Part shown: piece by piece, positions 57,319 through 64,000 of the stretch
Layout: each line of letters opens with the position of its first letter
Numbering within the stretch: position 1 is the stretch's first letter
NCBI RefSeq assembly: GCF_002087335.1
Contig: NZ_MWVJ01000074.1
Location: forward strand, 62,001 to 126,000
DNA length: 64,000 nucleotides
Direction of reading: 5' to 3'
From: Pseudophaeobacter leonis
Lineage (GTDB): Bacteria > Pseudomonadota > Alphaproteobacteria > Rhodobacterales > Rhodobacteraceae
Notes under the pieces: generated by a model
The model's database searches: none
What the model saw: only the letters and a program-made list of their open reading frames with translations
What the model was told of the DNA's origin: nothing
Translations under genes and position numbers: made by a program

Positions 57319-59237
57319 CCCGCGCCTCCCGGCCCCAGCAAGGGCATATCAAAACACTCCAGAAAAATCCCAAAGCTGAGCACCGTAAGAAGCGGGTCAT
57401 CAGGCGCCCCGCCGGACGGCAGCGCAAGGCCCTGCCGCGCCGCGCGCTTCAGAGCTTCGACGGCCTCGACATCGAAATAGCCCTGCGCCCGGATGGTTGC
57501 AGGCGACAGCAGATGTTCGATCCAGGGGCAGGATTCTTGCAAAAGAAAGGCGCTGCCGGGGGCGGCAAAAGCGAATTTCTCCCGCGCGATGATGGCATCG
57601 GGGACATGCTGCCGGGCCGCCTGTTTCAACACGTGCTTTTCCTCAAAGCCCTGCAAAAGCTGCTCTGGTGGGATCTGCGTTGCCAGATTGACAAGATCGA
57701 GGTCCAAAAACGGGAACCGGCCTTCGACAGAATTGGCCATCAGCATCCGGTCGCCATGATCGCCCAATAGGTGATCTGCGAGGCGCAGTTTGAAATCGAG
57801 ATAAGAGCGCTGATGGATCGGATGGCGCCCCCGGATCTTGCTGCCATCTACCAGGGGCGTGTTGGAAAAGCGAAACTCTGGCAGAGCATCGGCAAGAGGG
57901 CGGGCATAGAGTTTGCGGCGCTGTACCTCATGGCTCAGCAGGGCTTTTTCATAAAACAGATCACCAGAACCAAAGGCCTGCGCCCGCAGATGCGCCTCTG
58001 CGCTACAGGGGCCTTTATGCCCCCGCAAAGCGCGAAATGCATCGTAGCGATAGCCGACATATCCGGCAAAAAGCTCGTCTGCGCCCTCACCGGACAGCAC
58101 TACTGGCACCCCGGCGGCCTGGGTCGATCCGGAAAGCGCCAGAGAGGCCGTATTGTAGCTTTCTTTGATCGGGCATTCTGCGTGCCAGACCGAGTGCCGC
58201 AGGGAGGCAGAAATCTGATCTGGCGGATGCAACACCGTGTTGTGGATGGTGCCGACCCGCGCGACCATCAGATCCTGATAGGTGTTTTCGTCAAACATGG
58301 GCTGGTTGAAAGCCACGGAAAAACTACGCAGCGGCGTGGCACGCCCCCCGCCCATCAGTGCTGTGATAAAAGAGCTGTCCAGCCCGCCGCTTAAGTAAGA
58401 TCCGACAGGGACATCCGCCATCAGCCGCCGCTCAACCGAGGTCGCCAGCGCATCGCAAACTGCGCCACTGAAATCCTCGCCTTTGCTGCCCACGCTGTCC
58501 CGGCCGCCATTTCTGCCTATGCCGCCCGTGCTGCCCCCGCAGCCAGTCTCGCCCAGCATCGGGTATTCAAGATCCCAATAGGCACCGCTGCGAAATCCAG
58601 AGGCATCTATGACCAGTTTATGACCCGGCGGCAGGCTGTGAATGCCCGCAAACATGGTGCGCGGACTGACCAGACCCGGCAAGGACAGAACCTGGTCCAG
58701 CCCGGTCAGATCGACCTGCCGTGTGACGCCAGGATATGCCAGAATGGCTTTGATTTCAGAGGCAAACACAAAGGTTCCGCCCACCTGCGTATGAAAGAAG
58801 GGCGTCACCCCAAAGGGATCGCGGGCACAAAACAGACGGCTCTTGCGACGGTCATAGAGGGCAAAGGCAAATTGCCCGTTGAGCGCATCAAGAAGGGCCT
58901 CGCCCATTTCCTCATAGAGATGCAGAATCACCTCGACATCCGAGCCGGTGGCGAAACTGTGGCCCTGGCGGATCAAACGTTTGCGCAGCGCGGGCGCGTT
59001 GAAAATCTCGCCATTGCAGATCAGCCGCAGGCTGCCATCCTCATTTGCAATCGGCTGATTGCCGCCCTCCAGATCAACAATTGCCAGGCGGCGAAACCCA
59101 AGCGCGACGTGGTCGTCCAGAAACATGCCGCCATCGTCAGGACCCCGGTGCACCAGCTGCGCCTGCATCGCCGCAACAATTTGCGCTGAGGCAGGCCGAG
59201 GCCCGGAGGCGGTGAAAGCACCGCAAATCCCGCACAT
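57312..59237 (-). CDS. Asparagine synthetase B-like glutamine amidotransferase
   Basis: A 641-residue class II amidotransferase. The catalytic Cys2 (MCGICGAF) and glutaminase residues (RGPDDGG, NGEIFN, SDVEVILHLYEE) are intact, as is the synthetase ATP motif YLSGGLDSSF at ~281-290. Homologues in natural-product pathways amidate a carboxylate or form amide bonds. An unusual Gly-rich insert lies at ~229-255, just before the synthetase domain. It is four bases from the upstream lyase-like gene and overlaps the kinase gene by seven, in one operon. Confidence 0.88.
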   Translation of the reverse strand: MCGICGAFTASGPRPASAQIVAAMQAQLVHRGPDDGGMFLDDHVALGFRRLAIVDLEGGNQPIANEDGSLRLICNGEIFNAPALRKRLIRQGHSFATGSDVEVILHLYEEMGEALLDALNGQFAFALYDRRKSRLFCARDPFGVTPFFHTQVGGTFVFASEIKAILAYPGVTRQVDLTGLDQVLSLPGLVSPRTMFAGIHSLPPGHKLVIDASGFRSGAYWDLEYPMLGETGCGGSTGGIGRNGGRDSVGSKGEDFSGAVCDALATSVERRLMADVPVGSYLSGGLDSSFITALMGGGRATPLRSFSVAFNQPMFDENTYQDLMVARVGTIHNTVLHPPDQISASLRHSVWHAECPIKESYNTASLALSGSTQAAGVPVVLSGEGADELFAGYVGYRYDAFRALRGHKGPCSAEAHLRAQAFGSGDLFYEKALLSHEVQRRKLYARPLADALPEFRFSNTPLVDGSKIRGRHPIHQRSYLDFKLRLADHLLGDHGDRMLMANSVEGRFPFLDLDLVNLATQIPPEQLLQGFEEKHVLKQAARQHVPDAIIAREKFAFAAPGSAFLLQESCPWIEHLLSPATIRAQGYFDVEAVEALKRAARQGLALPSGGAPDDPLLTVLSFGIFLECFDMPLLGPGGAGW

Positions 59238-59240
59238 ACG

Positions 59241-60530
59241 TCAGGGCCCCGCCAAAGCGGGCTGCGCAATCAGCGAGCGCCAGTCGTCAGGATGCACAGC
59301 GGGCGCCGACTGCGCCGCGGCGGCCACAATCACCACCGTCAAATCCTTGAGACCGGTTCCTGTCCCCACCAGCACAACACGGTCGCCAGCAGCAAAAACA
59401 CCCTGCCGCCGCAGCCGTTCGAAACCCGCGTAGCCCGCAGCCGAGGAGGGCTCAAGAAAGACGCCAAACCGCGCGGCCATGGTCATCACGGCGGCGGAAA
59501 TCTCTGCATCATCAACCACCACCGCCTGCCCTGCGGTACTCTGCAAGGCCAAGACCGCAGCCTGCAGATCCATTGGGTCCGCGACATTAATGCTGTCCGC
59601 ACAGGTGACTGAACTGGTGGCTGAACTGGTAGCTGATGCCTTGCCCCGAAGGGCAGGATCAAAGGGCTGTGCGATGGGGCAGGCGGCCGCAGTCTGCACC
59701 GCCACAAGGCGCACATGCTGCTGGATCAGCCCTGCCGCCTTCAGATCAGCGAATCCTTTGGCCATGGCGCTGAGGATATTGCCGTCACCGGTTGGAACAA
59801 TGACCCAGTCGGGGGCGTCCCACTGCAGCTGAAGCGCGATCTCATACGCGCAGGTTTTCTTGCCTTCGCGGGTAAAGGGGTTTAGCCCCGTCGTCCGGTT
59901 CAGGGCACCCCGCGCCTTTGCCAGCTTGCTTGCGACCGCGCAGGCCGCCGCATATGAGCCATCAATTCTGTGCACTTCGGCGCCGAATGCGCGGATTTGC
60001 GCCAGTTTCGCCACCGGAATATCGCGCGGCACCACCACGCTCACACGGGTTTGCTGCGCCGCACCCACTGCCGCCAGCGAGGCGGCCGCATTGCCGGTTG
60101 ATGCCATGACCACCTCGGTGATGCCGCCAGCCGCAGCTACCGCAAGCACCAGCTCGCTGGCGCGATCCTTCAGTGAGCCAGAAGGGTTACGGGTTTCGTC
60201 CTTTAGCCAGAGATTGATGCCCTGGACGGATCCGAGATTCAGCAAGGGTGTGCCGCCAACCTGCAAATGCGACCCCCAATGGGCTGCCACCGGCAGAAAC
60301 GGTTCGAACTGCCACATCGACCGGGTGCTGCAGTGTTCTAAAGCTCTGCGCAGGGCCTGGGGAGAGGCCGAAACCGGTTGCTGCAAGTCAAGATTGCCAC
60401 CGCAATCGCAGGTCAGGCTAGGCGCTGTGACACTGAGACGCCTGCCGCAAGCAAGACAAGAGGCCGTGACACGGCGAAACTCAGAAAGGTCGGGTAGCTC
60501 CGAGTCATCCCCCGTGACGATACCCGTCAT
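59241..60530 (-). CDS. Threonine-synthase-like PLP enzyme
   Basis: A 429-residue fold-type II PLP enzyme. An N-terminal zinc-ribbon-like pair (CLAC...CDCG, ~25-44) precedes the PLP Lys in NPSGSLKDRASELV, then STGNAAASLAAVGAA and IVPTGDGNILSAMAKG. Threonine synthase acts on O-phosphohomoserine. Its place at the head of a specialised operon, beside a small-molecule kinase, suggests beta/gamma-replacement or elimination on a phosphorylated amino acid. It may be simply a second threonine synthase. A Ser/Thr/Ala-rich tract of about 20 residues lies near residue 300. Confidence 0.8.
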   Translation of the reverse strand: MTGIVTGDDSELPDLSEFRRVTASCLACGRRLSVTAPSLTCDCGGNLDLQQPVSASPQALRRALEHCSTRSMWQFEPFLPVAAHWGSHLQVGGTPLLNLGSVQGINLWLKDETRNPSGSLKDRASELVLAVAAAGGITEVVMASTGNAAASLAAVGAAQQTRVSVVVPRDIPVAKLAQIRAFGAEVHRIDGSYAAACAVASKLAKARGALNRTTGLNPFTREGKKTCAYEIALQLQWDAPDWVIVPTGDGNILSAMAKGFADLKAAGLIQQHVRLVAVQTAAACPIAQPFDPALRGKASATSSATSSVTCADSINVADPMDLQAAVLALQSTAGQAVVVDDAEISAAVMTMAARFGVFLEPSSAAGYAGFERLRRQGVFAAGDRVVLVGTGTGLKDLTVVIVAAAAQSAPAVHPDDWRSLIAQPALAGP

Positions 60531-60550
60531 ATTTGTTCAATGAGAGGGAG

Positions 60551-60580
60551 GGGCACCCAGCGGGTGAGACAGGGGTGCCC
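60551..60580 (-). terminator. Hairpin after the small Lys/Ala-rich gene
   Basis: A perfect 8-bp inverted repeat, GGGCACCC at 60551-60558 and GGGTGCCC at 60573-60580. It lies between the small basic-protein gene and the threonine-synthase-like gene on the minus strand. There is no clear T-run, so it may be an attenuating or processing hairpin. Confidence 0.5.
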
Positions 60581-60602
60581 GACTTAATCAATGTGCCTGG
60601 AC

Positions 60603-60834
60603 CTAGCCAGCCATTGCCGCCGCCTTATGTTTTGCTTTCACCGCTTTACCGGCGGATTTTGCCTCAGCTTTGTCAGCTTTTTTTTCACCCTTTTTCGCTT
60701 TTCCTGAGGCCTTGGCCTCAGCCTTTCCGATCGTCTTTTTGGGCCTTGCCTTCGGCCTTATGCTTTGCCTTCAAATCCGTTTTAAATTTGGATTTCATGG
60801 CGCCCTTTTGTGCCTTGGCTTCTGCCTTTTCCAT
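60603..60834 (-). CDS. Small Lys/Ala-rich basic protein, frame broken
   Basis: This gene is hidden by a one-base frame break. ATG at 60834 has a strong GGAGG ribosome site just upstream. Translation gives MEKAEAKAQKGAMKSKFK and continues as Lys/Ala repeats; the frame then stops early unless one A of the run at 60736-60740 is dropped, after which the same composition continues to a TAG at 60603. Healed, it is about 76 aa, roughly one-third Lys and one-third Ala with few acidic residues. The composition is like histone-H1-type or other disordered nucleic-acid-binding bacterial proteins. Function is unknown. Confidence 0.6.
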
Positions 60835-61376
60835 GGGGAACTCCTCCAACAAAATATCACATCAGATTTCAACAACGCTGTTTTGAAATCATAAATTATC
60901 CATAAACAACCATTGCAACCTTATGGATATCACGGAATTTCAAAAACATCTATATCTTGTTTTGGTTTCAATTTTGCAGTTTATAGTTGTAACAATAAAT
61001 ATTTTGTGGTTCCAACTATATGGCGCGTTCCGAAAGTGTGTATTTATTGTAATTTTTCGGTGCCGCTCTTTTGATGGGTTTTGGGGATGGGTTTTGGGGA
61101 AAGGGATTTCGCGGCTACGCTCCTTTGCTAAAATTTTTTGAGCAAATGGTCTCGCTCAGAAGGGTTCTTCCGGACACCCAGTCGGGAAAACCGCAGTGCT
61201 GTTGGCAAAAACAAAGCGCTGAGAGAATGCCTCGCGCCAAATCCCGGCCAACAAATACGGGTGGGCAAAGGGGGCAGCATCAGGGGTCCGTAAGTCGTTG
61301 AAAACCCCTGTAATGAATTGCAAAAGCCGCCCTTTTGAATGGGTAAAGGATTGGCAATGGGGGAAGGATTGGACAG
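60835..61376. other. AT-rich divergent intergenic region ahead of the acyl-AMP ligase fusion
   Basis: About 540 bp without a convincing gene. Roughly 60885-61060 is strikingly AT-rich compared with its GC-rich surroundings, with runs such as AATAAATATTTT. It contains a 13-bp tandem duplication at 61073-61098. A GGAAGG ribosome site precedes ATG 61377. Promoters for the right-hand fusion gene and for the leftward basic-protein gene are expected here. A 72-residue plus-strand frame at 60923-61141 has no ribosome site and odd composition, so I do not call it. Confidence 0.6.
61073..61098. repeat. 13-bp perfect tandem duplication
   Basis: GATGGGTTTTGGG occurs twice in direct succession at the right edge of the AT-rich gap. 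Confidence 0.85.
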
Positions 61377-64000
61377 ATGCTTTTTAAAGAAAACGTGGTC
61401 ACGGCTCTTAAAGACCGCTCAAATGCGACGGGTCAACAGATTGCATTCTCCTTTTTGTCACACAAATCCGAGGGCCCTGAAACCCTGACCTACCGGGCGC
61501 TGGACAACAAATCCCAAGCGGTTGCGCTGACCCTGCAAGCCCGCGCCAAAGCTTTGGATCTGCAGCTCAGGCAAGCGCCGGTCCTCATAGCGCTGCCTGC
61601 CGGGATGGCGTTTCTGCAGTGCTACTTCGGCTGTCTCTACTCCGGCGCCATTGCTGTGCCGATCAAAACCCGCAACGAAACCGCCCCATGGAGCACACGC
61701 AGAATGTCGCGGCTGACAGCGGTGCTCAATTGGTGATTTCAACCCATGAGATGCAGGACTGGCTTTGTGAAGCACTGCCCGGCAAAACCGTTCTCGCCAT
61801 CGAGGATTTCCCCACCGCGCCCGAGGAGATCAGGGAAGGGATCTGGCAAGACCCCGGTCTTGACGGCGCGGAGATTGCGCATCTGCAATATACCTCGGGG
61901 TCGACCTCAGCGCCCAAAGGCGTGGCGATCAGTCATAAAAATATCGCGCATAACGCCTCGGATGTCTGCAGCAGCTTTCACATCAGCGCGGACAGCCGGC
62001 TGCTTTGCTGGTTGCCGCATTATCACGATCTGGGCCTGGTGTTTGGCTGCATCGTGCCGGTGTATGCCGGCAGCCTGAGCCTGCTGATGCCACCAACGCA
62101 TTTTGCGCAACGCCCCGTGCGCTGGCTGCAAGCGATGCAAAACCACAGCGTCACCCATTCTGCAGCGCCCAATTTCGCCTATGATGCCTGCCTTGCCCTG
62201 CCACCTGCTGCCACCGCAGGGCTGGATCTGTCTGCCGTCAAAGCCCTGCTGAACGGCGCAGAGCCGGTGCGGGCAGAAACAGTTCAGCGGTTTGCCACCC
62301 GGTTCGCGCAAAATGGTCTGGGTGCGGATGTGCAGTGCCCCGCATATGGCATGGCGGAAAACACCCTGGTGCTCAGCGTCAACGGCCCCGACTGCCCGCT
62401 CAAATGGGACAGTTTTGACAGCGACGCGCTGCAACAGCGCAGATTGGTTCCCGCCACGGACGCGACAGTGCGCCACCGCGGTCTGGTGGCCTGCAACGGA
62501 TCCCCCCTTGGCAGCGAAATCAGGATTGTAAACCCGGACACGCGTGACCTCAGTGCGGCGGGTGAAATCGGCGAAATCTGGGCCCAGGGGCCCTCGGTGG
62601 CTGCCGGATACTGGCAGCGTAAAGCCCTTTCTCAACAGAAGTTTCACGCGCAGATAAATGGCGCGCCCGGTGATTGGCTACGGACCGGTGATCTGGGCGG
62701 GATGTCCGGCGCGGATCTTTTTGTGATTGGCCGGCTGGATGACGTCATGGTGCTGCGTGGCATCAACTACAGCCCGGAAGACACCGAGCTGACGGTTGAG
62801 GCCTGCGATCCTGCATTGGAGCAAAGCGGCGCCATTGTCTTTGCCAGCGAGATTGGCACTGCAATGCGACTGGTTGTGGTGCATGAGGTGACCCGCAGCG
62901 CCCTGCGGATACTGCGGCGCAAGGGGACTGAGGCTGAGGCTGAGGCGGCGGCCCTGCAGCAGCATTTGGTCAACACCATCCGGGCCCGCGTCGCCGAGCA
63001 ACATGACCTCGAGCTAGGCGCGCTGGTTCTGCTGCCGCCCAAAGGACTGCCCAAAACCCATACAGGCAAGAAAAAACGACACGCCTGCCGCACAGATTTT
63101 GCCGCCGGAACCTTCACCGGTGTGGCCACATGGATATCGCCCCGTTATGCCCCGGTTCAGGAACAGGTGCTGAGCCCTGACAAGAGGCCGGTTCAGGCGA
63201 CCACTGTCATTACCCCAGGCACTAGCCCAGTCACCACCACTGCGGCCACTGCAGCAGCACCACCGGCCACCAGAGGGCCAGCTGTCACCTCACCCGCTGA
63301 TCTGCCAGACGACACATCACACGCCCAGCCTGAGAAAACTGCCGATCTGATCGGCTGGCTGCGTGAATACGGTGAAACCCGCCTGAACTCTCGTCTGATG
63401 GATGAACGCCGGACGATCCCTCCCCATGTTGTGATGGATTTCGGCAATCAGGGCCTGCTGGGCATGGTCGCTCCAAAACACTACGGCGGCCTTGGCCTGC
63501 GTAACAGCGAAATCCTCAACGTGGTCGAGCACCTCGCAGCAATCGACACCACGCTGGCCTCCTTTACGGTGGTCAATAATGCACTGGGGCTGCGGCCTAT
63601 CCTGCGCCACGCGCAGCCCGAGCTGATTGACAGGCTGATGCCCAGGCTCGCCACCGGCCGGGAGCTGGCCTCCTTTGCCATGACAGAGGCAGGAGCAGGC
63701 TCGAACATTCGCAACCTTTCAGCCACAGGCCGGTCGGATGGCACAGGCTCCTGGCATCTGCATGGCACCAAACTGTGGTCAGGCACCGCTGCCTGGGCCG
63801 ATGTTATCAACACATTTGTGCGCCTGGAAAACCCGGCAGGGGGCGGCCAGGCCGTGAGCGGCTTTGTGCTGGAGGCGGGCGCAGCGGGTCTGCGCCAGGG
63901 ACCCGAGGCGCTGACGCTAGGTCTGCGCGCCATGGGGCAAAATCAGGTTATTCTGGAGGGGGTTAAGGTTACGGCAGACCAGAGGCTGGGAGAAATCGGC
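61377..64000 (+). CDS. Fatty acyl-AMP ligase fused to acyl-CoA dehydrogenase (partial, frame broken)
   Basis: The N-terminal half is an adenylating enzyme of the fatty acyl-AMP ligase type: LQYTSGSTSAPKGVAISH, WLPHYHDLGLVFGCIVPVYAG, YGMAENTL and WLRTGDLG. A Thr/Ala/Pro-rich linker near 63190-63320 leads to an acyl-CoA dehydrogenase domain (LLGMVAPKHYGGLGL, ASFAMTEAGAGSNI, LHGTKLWSG) still open at the window edge. The first frame stops at 61736; adding one C at 61684-61687 joins it to the long frame. Such fusions start NRPS/PKS lines by activating a fatty acid and introducing a double bond. It is divergent from the aminomalonyl-type operon. Confidence 0.85.

Noticed and set aside
60923-61141. 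72-residue plus-strand open frame in the AT-rich gap
   Set aside because: No ribosome site, composition follows the AT-rich DNA, and the tail is made by the tandem duplication.
1-64000. Large-scale pseudogene formation
   Set aside because: The breaks are isolated single-base changes in conserved core genes with normal sequence on both sides; decay would also show substitutions, stops and larger deletions.
1-64000. CRISPR arrays, insertion sequences, prophage, rRNA or tRNA genes, riboswitches
   Set aside because: No regularly spaced repeats, transposase or integrase frames, or recognisable structured RNA genes were seen on either strand.

Overview
The window looks like high-GC alphaproteobacterial chromosome, most likely Rhodobacterales (Roseobacter group). 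This rests on coding style, tightly overlapping operons, a DotU-OmpA fused TssL, a compact che cluster and a HutF/HutG-type histidine pathway; no rRNA or tRNA was seen to fix the genus. At least eighteen genes carry one-base reading-frame breaks, mostly in short G/C runs, and each heals cleanly if one base is added or removed. I treat these as sequencing or assembly errors and annotate the healed genes.

Layout. (1) 1-15.6 kb: part of a type VI secretion system (PAAR, FHA protein, TssK, TssL, TssM, TagF, phosphatase PppA; on the other strand kinase PpkA and an OmpA-like protein), flanked by an M15-type peptidoglycan peptidase and a periplasmic caspase-like protein. (2) 15.7-25.2 kb: a chemotaxis cluster. 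Receiver, CheR, CheW, CheA, CheY and a STAS protein are on the minus strand, with an unknown coiled protein; a chemoreceptor, CheB and CheD are on the plus strand. (3) 25.4-28 kb: molybdate ABC transporter modABC. (4) 28-32.4 kb: two tandem LysM-solute-binding proteins, a hypothetical, and a nucleotide-sugar aminotransferase/ketoisomerase pair. (5) 32.6-40.1 kb: histidine utilisation (hutF divergent from hutIHGU, regulator hutC) with matching palindromic operators. (6) 40.2-45.9 kb: a PAS hybrid histidine kinase, a two-component pair and a DegP-like protease.

(7) 46-64 kb is the most interesting part. Minus-strand genes for an Lrp regulator, M24 and M20 hydrolases and a diaminopropionate ammonia-lyase lie downstream of sbnA/sbnB-like genes that make L-2,3-diaminopropionate. 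Next come a phosphopantetheinyl transferase and a seven-gene overlapping operon: threonine-synthase-like enzyme, asparagine-synthetase-like amidotransferase, small-molecule kinase, 3-hydroxyacyl-CoA dehydrogenase, stand-alone carrier protein, acyl-CoA dehydrogenase and a class II aminoacyl-tRNA-synthetase-like amino acid:carrier-protein ligase. Divergent from it, a fatty acyl-AMP ligase/acyl-CoA dehydrogenase fusion runs off the right edge. Carrier protein + 3-hydroxyacyl dehydrogenase + acyl-CoA dehydrogenase is the known logic for aminomalonyl-ACP (zwittermicin, colibactin), but here the serine-loading adenylation domain seems to be replaced by a tRNA-synthetase paralogue. Together with diaminopropionate supply and the acyl-starter fusion, this looks like the precursor arm of an undescribed hybrid NRPS/PKS pathway whose assembly line would lie beyond 64 kb.
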